In this document: piece after piece, positions 1-5,007 of the stretch | How the letters are laid out: each line of letters opens with the position of its first letter | Position numbering within the stretch: the first letter of the stretch is position 1 | Origin: an uncultured Calothrix sp. | Lineage (GTDB): Bacteria; Cyanobacteriota; Cyanobacteriia; Cyanobacteriales; Nostocaceae | Assembly (NCBI GenBank): GCA_937884685.1 | Contig: CAKZYM010000438.1 | Location: 1 to 5,031 of the forward strand | Reading direction: 5' to 3' | DNA length: 5,031 nucleotides | Notes under the pieces: generated by a model | Told to the model about the DNA's origin: nothing | Databases searched by the model: none | Seen by the model: the letters and a program-made list of their open reading frames with translations, nothing else | Made by a program: the position numbers and the translations under genes

Positions 1-9
1 CATTCATGA

Positions 10-48
10 GCAAAAATGCGGTGTAGCTTTGCTTCCCGCATTATTTGC
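10..48. repeat. Hairpin I of the priA-downstream palindrome cluster
   Basis: Bases 10-21 pair with 36-48 over 12 base pairs, with only A43 bulged. The top of the stem is GC-rich (ATGCGG with CCGCAT) and the loop is 14 bases, itself able to form a three-pair AGC/GCT stem. It lies beyond the 3' end of priA and starts 2 bases from the next hairpin. No T-run follows on either strand, so it is not a classical intrinsic terminator. It may be a dispersed palindromic repeat or part of a structured 3' untranslated region; the window edge prevents seeing whether the element extends further left. Confidence 0.6.
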
Positions 49-50
49 GT

Positions 51-80
51 CTCACACTCCCCTATCGGGCGAGATGTGAG
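51..80. repeat. Hairpin II of the priA-downstream palindrome cluster
   Basis: Three stacked segments pair in order: CTCACA (51-56) with TGTGAG (75-80), CTC (57-59) with GAG (71-73), and CCC (60-62) with GGG (67-69). This gives 12 Watson-Crick pairs, single-base bulges at C70 and A74, and a four-base loop (TATC on plus, GATA on minus). It is the most GC-rich and probably the most stable hairpin of the three. Function is unknown; transcript-end stabilisation of priA mRNA is a possible role. Confidence 0.65.
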
Positions 81-88
81 CCTTCTGC

Positions 89-117
89 GGTTAAAGGTAA
101 AACTCTAACCTTTAACC
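89..117. repeat. Hairpin III, perfect 10-bp inverted repeat just past the priA stop
   Basis: GGTTAAAGGT (89-98) and ACCTTTAACC (108-117) are exact reverse complements around a nine-base loop. The repeat ends one base beyond the priA stop codon (121-119 on the minus strand), so it would be the first structure formed in the priA 3' untranslated region. The position suits a transcript end, but the minus-strand sequence after the stem continues GCAGAAGG with no U-tract. It could act as a weak terminator or as protection against 3' exonucleases; this role is inferred from position only. Confidence 0.65.
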
Positions 118-118
118 T

Positions 119-2734
119 TCACATAATATTCAACGGGTCAATATCAATAGTCAAACTAACGGAGTCCGGACAAAGCTGACGTATTTCTTGCCAATCTGGT
201 AATTTTGGTAGGTCTTCGGGAGCAAATTTTAATAATATTTGCCAGCGATAACGATTTGCTACTCTCAAGATGTTTGCTGGTGCTGGTCCCAATACATCTA
301 TTTGCGATTGTTGCTCTAGCTTTTGTGCTATTTCTGTTGCGGTATTTTCTACTTGTATTTCGTCTAGACTGCTTAAACGTAATAGAATTAACCGACCGTA
401 TGGTGGATAGTTTAATGCTTCTCGCTGTTCTAATTCGTTTTGAATAAAATTTTGATAATCGTGCTGCTGTACTGCTTCAATAACTGGATGTTCTGTAGTG
501 TAAGTCTGGATGATAACTCTACCTGGGTCTTCACCCCTACCGGCTCTTCCAGCAACTTGAGTTAATGTTTGGAAAGCACGTTCGCTAGCTCGGTAATCTG
601 ATAAGTGCAGTAATCCATCAGCGCTTACTACTCCTACTAAAGTTACTTGGTGTAAATCTAAACCTTTGGTCAGCATTTGGGTTCCAATTAATAAATGCGC
701 TTCACCTTTGGCAAATCTGGTCAATAATGTCCGATGCGCTCCTTTATTACGGGTGGTGTCGCTGTCAAAACGGATAAAACGTAAATCAGGAAACTGTTTT
801 GTTAACTCTTGCGCGACTTTCTGAGTACCACTACCAAAGAATTTTAAATAGGTAGAACAGCAATCGGGGCAATTTTTGGGATAGGGAGTTGAATAATTGC
901 AATAATGACAGCGCAAAACTTGGGGCGCTCCGGCTTCAGTTTGGTGATAGGATAGCGAAACATCACAGTAAGGACATTCCATCACGTATCCACAGCTACG
1001 ACAAGATACAAAAGTACTGTGTCCCCGACGATGAATAAATAAAATTCCTTGCTGTCCCGTTTCCGCAAGTTCCTGCAAACCTTCCTGCAAAGACCTGCTA
1101 AATATAGAACGATTCCCCTGGTGTAATTCTTCTCGCATATCTACAATTTCGACCGGAGGTAGAGGTCGGGAATTGACTCGCTCTGGAAGGGAAAGGTAGA
1201 AGGATTTTGGATTGGAAGAGTTAGGAGTTAGGAGTGAGGAGTTAGGAGTTAAATTTTCTGCTTGTCTCTTTGTCTCCCTCTCTACCCCCTCTACCCCCTC
1301 TACCCCCTCTCTCTTATCCCCAATATTCACCCAACTTTCCAAAGAGGGAGTAGCCGAACCTAATACCAGGGGACAATTTTGTAATTCTGCTCTCCATGTA
1401 GCAACTTTACGAGCGTGGTAAGTCGGTATGGGGGAATCTTGTTTGAATGAGGAATCGTGTTCTTCATCTAGGACGATTAAGCCGAGGTTGGGTAATGGTG
1501 CGAAAACCGCGCTACGGGTGCCGATGACTACTTGGGGTTCCCCGGCTAGCATTTGTCTCCAAGTGTCGTAACGTTCCCCGTCGGAAAGAGCGCTGTGATA
1601 AACGCTAACTTTGGTACCGAATCTAGCACGAAAGCGGTCGGTTAATTGCGGTGTTAGTCCAATTTCGGGAACTAATACTAATGCTGATTTACCTTTTTGC
1701 AATAAAGGTGCAATTGCTTGCAAATATACTTCTGTTTTTCCGGAACCTGTGACTCCATGTAATAGAATTGATGCATATCCATCAATATTACTTATCGTTT
1801 CTAAAGCTATTTGTTGGACCGATGTGAGGTTTTTTGCTTGCTGCCCGGTGAATGTTTCATCTGTATTTTCGGCTCTATCTGTTCGCAATACTTCTTTTTC
1901 TTCTACGACAATATAACCTTTATTTTCTATAGTTTTTATAGTCGAAGAACCAGCGCTGCAAACTTGTAATAATTCGGTTAGCCACATTTCGCCACCGCGT
2001 CGCCGAAGTAACTCTAAAATCTCGGTTTGACGGGTGGTTAAATCTGCTGCAAAATTACTCGCGATTAACGTTACTGCTTTTTGTAATTTCGGTTTTGTTA
2101 AACGAGGTGCTTCTAAATAAGTTTCTATTAAGCCAAGTCTTCGTAACTCCCTTACCGCACGATATGCACCTCGCACTTGTCGTTGTAGATAAACAAAACT
2201 GTAATTTCCTTCTTGTTGGGCTTGAAGTAAATCAAGAATTTTTCTTGCTGCGGGGGAGAATGATTTTGAAAGAAAAGAGGAAGATGAAGAGGAACTATTT
2301 TGATGAGAAATAAGTCTAATGCGACGCTGAGATTTTCCTAGTAAACCTGGAGGTAAAGCAACGCGAATTACTTGAATTAATGGCGTGTAATAATATTTGG
2401 CGACTCGGTTCAATAGTTCCCAGTAAAAATCCGGAAAAAAACCAGCACTGACTACATCTTCTATATTCTTTATTTTTTCTATTGGTATATCTTGTGGGGG
2501 CTTTGTTAACTTACGAATGGCTATCCCACCAAAAGTTTGCGTACCGAATGGCACGCTCAAAATATCTCCTGGTTTAACTTCTAACTGCTCTCGTAATCCG
2601 TAGGTAAATAATCCAGTTACTTTCGGACAATCTACCAGTACTTCAATCCATTGACTCCGGGGATTTTGCAGACTATATTCTCCGCTTGTTGAAGCAACTG
2701 TAGCAGTCGAGACAGCTAGGTCATTTGTATACAT
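119..2734 (-). CDS. priA: Primosomal protein N' (PriA), replication-restart DNA helicase
   Basis: Superfamily 2 3'-to-5' helicase that recognises stalled forks and D-loops and reloads the replicative helicase DnaB. Visible in the 871 residues: an N-terminal 3'-DNA-end-binding domain (about 28-125, with PGDILSVPFG at 55-64); a winged-helix stretch (about 155-220); Walker A GVTGSGKT (327-334); PEIGLTPQ (356-363); DEEH Walker B (423-426); GSATP (459-463); eight zinc-binding cysteines in four CxxC pairs (578/581, 587/590, 609/612, 622/625); IGTQMLTKG (683-691); and QVAGRAGRG (726-734), then the C-terminal domain. All key residues are present, so it should be active. It is longer than the roughly 730-residue E. 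coli protein, through a 28-residue N-terminal lead, a serine run (147-153), and a repeat-derived insert (about 475-509) between the lobe-1 motifs and the zinc region. The ATG is the only methionine near the start; no Shine-Dalgarno sequence precedes it. It appears monocistronic here. Confidence 0.97.
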   Translation of the reverse strand: MYTNDLAVSTATVASTSGEYSLQNPRSQWIEVLVDCPKVTGLFTYGLREQLEVKPGDILSVPFGTQTFGGIAIRKLTKPPQDIPIEKIKNIEDVVSAGFFPDFYWELLNRVAKYYYTPLIQVIRVALPPGLLGKSQRRIRLISHQNSSSSSSSFLSKSFSPAARKILDLLQAQQEGNYSFVYLQRQVRGAYRAVRELRRLGLIETYLEAPRLTKPKLQKAVTLIASNFAADLTTRQTEILELLRRRGGEMWLTELLQVCSAGSSTIKTIENKGYIVVEEKEVLRTDRAENTDETFTGQQAKNLTSVQQIALETISNIDGYASILLHGVTGSGKTEVYLQAIAPLLQKGKSALVLVPEIGLTPQLTDRFRARFGTKVSVYHSALSDGERYDTWRQMLAGEPQVVIGTRSAVFAPLPNLGLIVLDEEHDSSFKQDSPIPTYHARKVATWRAELQNCPLVLGSATPSLESWVNIGDKREGVEGVEGVERETKRQAENLTPNSSLLTPNSSNPKSFYLSLPERVNSRPLPPVEIVDMREELHQGNRSIFSRSLQEGLQELAETGQQGILFIHRRGHSTFVSCRSCGYVMECPYCDVSLSYHQTEAGAPQVLRCHYCNYSTPYPKNCPDCCSTYLKFFGSGTQKVAQELTKQFPDLRFIRFDSDTTRNKGAHRTLLTRFAKGEAHLLIGTQMLTKGLDLHQVTLVGVVSADGLLHLSDYRASERAFQTLTQVAGRAGRGEDPGRVIIQTYTTEHPVIEAVQQHDYQNFIQNELEQREALNYPPYGRLILLRLSSLDEIQVENTATEIAQKLEQQSQIDVLGPAPANILRVANRYRWQILLKFAPEDLPKLPDWQEIRQLCPDSVSLTIDIDPLNIM
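1218..1252. repeat. Tandem heptamer array, five copies of GAGTTAG type
   Basis: Five adjacent units start at 1218, 1225, 1232, 1239 and 1246: GAGTTAG, GAGTTAG, GAGTGAG, GAGTTAG and GAGTTAA. Three heptamers equal seven codons, and PriA accordingly shows a seven-residue repeat, LTPNSSL then LTPNSSN (495-508). Short tandemly repeated heptanucleotides (STRR sequences) are established in heterocystous cyanobacteria, mainly between genes. Copy number is likely to vary between strains, and gain or loss of units not in multiples of three would break priA. Confidence 0.9.
1283..1309. repeat. Tandem nonamer array, three copies of TACCCCCTC
   Basis: Three identical nine-base units start at 1283, 1292 and 1301, preceded by a partial CCCTC at 1276-1280. 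On the priA strand each unit encodes Gly-Val-Glu, giving GVEGVEGVE at residues 477-485. Since the unit is three codons long, slippage would add or remove a tripeptide without changing frame. Confidence 0.9.
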
Positions 2735-2787
2735 ACTTTTTTATTTTACTGATTAATAATCGCTCTTTTGGATTTAACAAATTTGAC

Positions 2788-2829
2788 TTAACTTATCCAA
2801 GTATTAAGAATCTCCTATAGATAAGTTAA
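2788..2829. repeat. 10-bp inverted repeat upstream of priA
   Basis: TTAACTTATC (2788-2797) and GATAAGTTAA (2820-2829) are exact reverse complements separated by 22 bases. The centre-to-centre spacing is 32 bases, about three helical turns, so two bound protein units would face the same side of the DNA. It lies 54 bases upstream of the priA start codon, near where a promoter would be expected. No named regulator motif is recognised; an operator role is inferred from symmetry and position. Confidence 0.4.
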
Positions 2830-2939
2830 AATGTATTTTGCAATACTTTCAATAGACATAATAGTTGATAAATTTCCTAGATATGTTATCTCATAAACAA
2901 ACCTTACATAAACATCTATTTTTATGATTTTTTGATACC

Positions 2940-3015
2940 GCCTTATTCCTTCTTAAATAAACCAACAGCCACTTTAAGTCAATTCTTGCCCTCTTTACCG
3001 ATTAAGGAATAGGGC
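2940..3015 (+). repeat. 12-bp long-range helix with stacked inner hairpin
   Basis: Bases 2940-2951 (GCCTTATTCCTT) pair with 3004-3015 (AAGGAATAGGGC): eleven Watson-Crick pairs plus T2943 with G3012. Directly abutting it, CTTAAA (2952-2957) pairs with TTTAAG (2973-2978). The two helices could stack, leaving a 15-base loop and a 25-base unpaired strand (2979-3003). The T/G pair is a stable U-G wobble only in RNA read from the plus strand; in minus-strand RNA it would be an A/C mismatch, which mildly favours a plus-sense RNA. No known riboswitch or sRNA family was recognised. Confidence 0.4.
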
Positions 3016-3163
3016 TAATCTCTCTATTGATAGATATTCAGTTTTGGCAGTATATGAGATGCTTTGATATGGAGAATAAATTCTCACAGTTTTACCTGCA
3101 ATATTTCAAGCCTTAGTTGAGCCGACAGTACTAAAAGTAATATATTTACGAATCAAAAGATAG

Positions 3164-3181
3164 AACTATCAGTGGATAGTT
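3164..3181. repeat. Short perfect hairpin, 7-bp stem
   Basis: AACTATC (3164-3170) and GATAGTT (3175-3181) are perfect reverse complements around the loop AGTG. No T-run follows on either strand, so it is not an intrinsic terminator. It could be an operator or a hairpin in the sigma leader transcript; nothing distinguishes these. Confidence 0.4.
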
Positions 3182-3290
3182 ATTAAACAAAAAATCGTAA
3201 AAGTATTAAGATAAACATGAGTTAGCTGAATTATTAAACGATAATAGAGTTTTTTTTAAGTTTCTTATATTTATCCAGTAAATAAAAATT

Positions 3291-3301
3291 AGGAGGTGAT
3301 C
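3291..3301 (+). promoter_or_regulatory. Orphan consensus Shine-Dalgarno sequence
   Basis: AGGAGGTGATC is an 11-base perfect complement to the 3' end of bacterial 16S rRNA (GATCACCTCCT). At the normal distance (start at about 3302-3308) there is no ATG, GTG or TTG. The internal GTG at 3296 would give only seven codons. A non-canonical ATT at 3310 would open a 14-codon frame ending at TAA 3352-3354, but its spacing is long. The sigma start is about 290 bases downstream. It may be a relic of a lost gene, a ribosome standby site, or chance. Confidence 0.5.
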
Positions 3302-3447
3302 GGAAGAAAATTCTGTTAGAGGAAAAAAGTGAAGAATATATTTACAAAGGTTAATCAAGTTTATATTCGTATGTGAAAAGTATAACTATGCCATATGAGT
3401 GGATTATAGCTGCATTAAGAGAAAAGGATTTACTTAAAAAGTAAAAC

Positions 3448-3524
3448 TCAAGCTGTATAACCACTATAACGATGCTTTTAGCTAAGCGTGAAAGGCATAA
3501 GAGGTATGAAAAATTTCAGCTTGA
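3448..3524 (+). ncRNA. Candidate structured leader RNA of the sigma gene
   Basis: Nested pairings fit a long hairpin: TCAAGCTG (3448-3455) with CAGCTTGA (3517-3524), perfect over 8 bp; ATAACC (3457-3462) with GGTAT (3503-3507), with one bulged A; and ATGCTTTT (3472-3479) with AAAGGCAT (3491-3498), 8 bp including one U-G, around an 11-base loop. The structure ends 69 bases before the sigma start. The U-G pair would be a mismatch in minus-strand RNA, mildly favouring plus sense. If the sigma transcript starts upstream, this is part of its 5' untranslated region and could affect translation or stability. No known family recognised; the internal loops are large. Confidence 0.35.
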
Positions 3525-3593
3525 AATGTCAATGCGGTAGCTGTCACTTTCATTATTTACGGTATTAAGCAAAAATTCCCCATTAAAAAAACT

Positions 3594-4730
3594 ATGAGTA
3601 TTGCACAATTGGGAACAATGGAAACTATGCAAAAAGTTGCCCAGGAGAATCAATCAGAAGCAATTAACGTTTTAGAAGTAGTGACAGACGACGAAGCTAT
3701 AATTGCTCAAAATATTGAAAACGAAGCAACCAATGGGGATGATTTAGCCGCAGCGCGGCCTACAGGATACAACAAAACTGAGTATGATGATGCGGTTGGG
3801 GCATTTTTCAAAGAAATGGCGCGTTATCCATTGCTCAAGCCTGATGAAGAGGTAGAGTTAGCAAGAAGAGTACGCATCCTTGAGGAAGTAAGACAAGCAC
3901 AAGCAGCTGCTCAAGAGAAATTAGGATATTCCCCCGATAGGGCTGCGATAGCAGAGCAAATGGGGGTTACTCTCAAGCAAATGGAACATCGTTTATACCA
4001 AGGTAAAGTTGCCAAGCGTAAAATGATTCGTTCTAACTTACGTCTTGTGGTTTCTATTGCTAAACGATATCTTAATCGCGGAGTTCCCTTTCTAGATTTG
4101 ATTCAAGAGGGAGCGATGGGTTTAAATCGTGCTACTGAAAAATTTGACCCAGATAAAGGATACAAGTTTTCAACCTACGCTTACTGGTGGATTCGTCAAG
4201 CAATTACTAGGGCGATCGCCAATGATGCTAGAACAATTCGTTTACCCATCCATATTGTAGAAAAGCTTAATAAACTTAAGAAAGCACAGAGAGAATTAAA
4301 GCAAAAATTAGCCAGAAATCCCAGCGAAGAAGAATTAGCAGAAGTGCTGGATATTCCAGCAAATCAGTTACGTCAATTGCAACAATTGCGTCGTCAAGCG
4401 CTCTCCCTAAACCACCGTGTCGGTAAAGAAGAAGATACGGAATTAATGGATTTATTGGAAGACGAAGATAACCAATCTCCAGAAGCAAGAATGAATGAAA
4501 GCATGATGCGTCAGGAGATTTGGGAAGTCTTGGGAGATGTGCTAACTCCACGGGAGAAAGATGTAATTTCCCTGCGTTACGGTTTAGCAAGTAGCGAACC
4601 CTGCACCTTAGAGGAAGTTGGCAATATGTTCAATCTTTCCCGCGAAAGAGTACGACAAATTCAAAGTAAAGCAATGCGTAAATTGCGTCGTCCTCACATT
4701 GCTAAGCGTTTGAAGGGTTGGTTGATATAG
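3594..4730 (+). CDS. Group 2 sigma-70 factor (RpoD/SigA family, cyanobacterial)
   Basis: Alternative but primary-like sigma factor that directs core RNA polymerase to promoters, typically non-essential and responsive to stress, light or nutrient status. After an acidic, non-conserved lead of about 60 residues, in place of region 1.1, come region 1.2 (about 64-97, FFKEMARYPLLKPDEEVELA); region 2 (about 140-212), with DLIQEGAMGL (168-177) and the -10-recognition and melting segment KGYKFSTYAYWWIRQAITRA (188-207); region 3 (about 213-290), with the finger-like stretch before DLLEDED; and region 4 (about 300-370), with the -35 helix-turn-helix TLEEVGNMFNLSRERVRQIQ (338-357). The 378 residues are normal for group 2, shorter than SigA proteins carrying region 1.1 or a long non-conserved insert. 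The FFKEMARYPLL type may be the SigC subgroup, but I am not sure enough to name it. No Shine-Dalgarno sequence precedes ATG 3594; ATG 3618 and 3627 are alternative starts. Confidence 0.95.
   Translation: MSIAQLGTMETMQKVAQENQSEAINVLEVVTDDEAIIAQNIENEATNGDDLAAARPTGYNKTEYDDAVGAFFKEMARYPLLKPDEEVELARRVRILEEVRQAQAAAQEKLGYSPDRAAIAEQMGVTLKQMEHRLYQGKVAKRKMIRSNLRLVVSIAKRYLNRGVPFLDLIQEGAMGLNRATEKFDPDKGYKFSTYAYWWIRQAITRAIANDARTIRLPIHIVEKLNKLKKAQRELKQKLARNPSEEELAEVLDIPANQLRQLQQLRRQALSLNHRVGKEEDTELMDLLEDEDNQSPEARMNESMMRQEIWEVLGDVLTPREKDVISLRYGLASSEPCTLEEVGNMFNLSRERVRQIQSKAMRKLRRPHIAKRLKGWLI
4212..4219. repeat. HIP1 octamer
   Basis: GCGATCGC, within GGCGATCGCC, is the highly iterated palindrome of many cyanobacterial genomes. 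It lies in the conserved region 2 codons of the sigma gene, where HIP1 is often tolerated in coding DNA. It supports the cyanobacterial assignment. Only this copy was noticed in the window. Confidence 0.95.
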
Positions 4731-4731
4731 T

Positions 4732-4745
4732 CAGTTAACAGTTAA
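4732..4745. repeat. Tandem heptamer, CAGTTAA twice
   Basis: Two exact copies of CAGTTAA, at 4732-4738 and 4739-4745, begin one base after the sigma stop codon. Seven-base periodicity matches the STRR style of cyanobacterial intergenic DNA, but two copies alone are weak evidence. Confidence 0.5.
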
Positions 4746-4819
4746 GAATGTTACTTTAATGGGGTCAGCAAGCTGAATGTATTAAACATAGGGCTTAGCT
4801 TGTCCTAGTGGGACTAAAG

Positions 4820-4848
4820 TTCTTGATATCTTCTAACATTCTCAAGAA
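4820..4848. repeat. Inverted repeat, 7-bp stem
   Basis: TTCTTGA (4820-4826) and TCAAGAA (4842-4848) are exact reverse complements with a 15-base loop. It is the first substantial hairpin after the sigma gene, 89 bases past the stop, but no T-run follows. It may be part of the palindrome cluster rather than a terminator. Confidence 0.45.
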
Positions 4849-4854
4849 GGTCAA

Positions 4855-4869
4855 AGAAACCCGGTTTCT
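4855..4869. repeat. Palindrome AGAAACC-C-GGTTTCT, copy 1
   Basis: Seven-base arms flank a single central C. It is the exact reverse complement of copy 2 at 4906-4920. I recall this palindrome as frequent between cyanobacterial genes, but cannot verify that here. As DNA it could bind a dimeric protein; as RNA the absence of a loop makes a stable hairpin unlikely without opening central pairs. Confidence 0.75.
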
Positions 4870-4905
4870 AGTCGTGAAAATATGAATATCTCTGTGAAAT
4901 CTTAA

Positions 4906-4920
4906 AGAAACCGGGTTTCT
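4906..4920. repeat. Palindrome AGAAACC-G-GGTTTCT, copy 2
   Basis: Same seven-base arms as copy 1 but with a central G, so the two copies are exact inverted repeats of each other, and also direct repeats with one difference over 17 bases if the preceding AA is included. Start-to-start spacing is 51 bases. The arrangement suggests a dispersed repeat present twice in opposite orientation, or one larger palindromic element. Confidence 0.75.
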
Positions 4921-4965
4921 GTCACTGCTCTAAGATATGAGTTTGAGTGGACTTTGGATATTAGG

Positions 4966-5007
4966 CAGGGATTTACAGCTAGCGCTACGCTCAGTTTATA
5001 ATCCCTG
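4966..5007. repeat. Stem-loop with internal TAGCGCTA palindrome
   Basis: CAGGGATT (4966-4973) pairs with AATCCCTG (5000-5007). Two more pairs (4974-4975 with 4997-4998) extend the stem to 10 bp if T4999 is bulged. The loop carries the perfect octamer palindrome TAGCGCTA (4980-4987) and an overlapping AGCG/CGCT stem (4981-4984 with 4988-4991). A palindrome inside a palindrome is typical of dispersed repetitive extragenic elements. No T-run follows directly. Confidence 0.55.

Larger units (their letters stand above)
1208..1312. repeat. Low-complexity repeat insert within priA
   Basis: About 105 bases encode PriA residues 475-509. The boundaries are judged from where recognisable PriA sequence stops (ATPSLESW...GDK) and resumes (KSFYLSLPERV). 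The stretch combines two unrelated tandem arrays, five heptamers at one end and three nonamers at the other, joined by a CT-rich spacer with TGTCTC twice (1263-1268, 1271-1276). The length is a multiple of three, so the frame is kept. The composition resembles cyanobacterial intergenic repeat DNA rather than codon-selected sequence. It lies after the GSATP motif, where E. coli PriA has a short variable linker, so a flexible insertion is probably tolerated. Confidence 0.7.
2735..3593. other. Divergent AT-rich intergenic region between priA and the sigma gene
   Basis: 859 bases separate the two divergent start codons, and no frame in it resembles a known protein. It is conspicuously AT-rich. 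It holds inverted repeats (listed separately), an orphan Shine-Dalgarno sequence, three copies of GTATTAAG (2801, 3203, 3562), a T8 run (3250-3257) and a T6 run (2928-2933). Promoters can only be guessed. For priA, TTGTTA (2780-2775, minus) and TATTAA (2758-2753) are 16 bases apart and would give a leader of about 12 bases. For the sigma gene, TTGAGC (3117-3122) and TATATT (3141-3146) are 18 bases apart and would give a leader of about 440 bases. Both are weak matches. Confidence 0.8.

Noticed and set aside
205..447. Plus-strand open frame of 80 codons and others opposite priA (1212-1421, 1611-1916, 2095-2313)
   Set aside because: Antisense shadows of priA with low-complexity or hydrophobic translations and no family resemblance; the priA frame contains all conserved motifs.
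1218..1309. Possible CRISPR array or frameshift region in priA
   Set aside because: The units are 7 and 9 bases with no spacers, and the priA frame is open through the whole stretch.
2907..2933. CATAAA/TTTATG stem followed by T6, a possible terminator on the plus strand
   Set aside because: Only one GC pair in a 6-bp stem, and no plus-strand gene upstream in the spacer that would need it.
3137..3149. GTA-N7-TAC, resembling an NtcA nitrogen-control box
   Set aside because: The NtcA consensus is GTA-N8-TAC; the spacing here is one base short, and no well-placed -10 element at the usual distance was identified.
3230..3257. ATTAT/ATAAT stem followed by T8, a possible terminator or attenuator
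   Set aside because: The stem is five AT pairs with a four-base gap before the T-run, too weak to support a terminator call.
3371..3376. ATGTGA start-stop pair ahead of the sigma gene
   Set aside because: Six bases in AT-rich DNA carry no weight without translation data.
3388..3444. 18-codon open frame (MPYEWIIAALREKDLLKK) in the sigma leader
   Set aside because: No Shine-Dalgarno sequence, no similarity recognised, and frames of this size are common by chance. It could be an upstream ORF only if ribosome profiling showed it.
4276..4590. Minus-strand open frame of 104 codons inside the sigma gene
   Set aside because: It lies opposite strongly conserved sigma regions 3 and 4 and has no recognisable domain.
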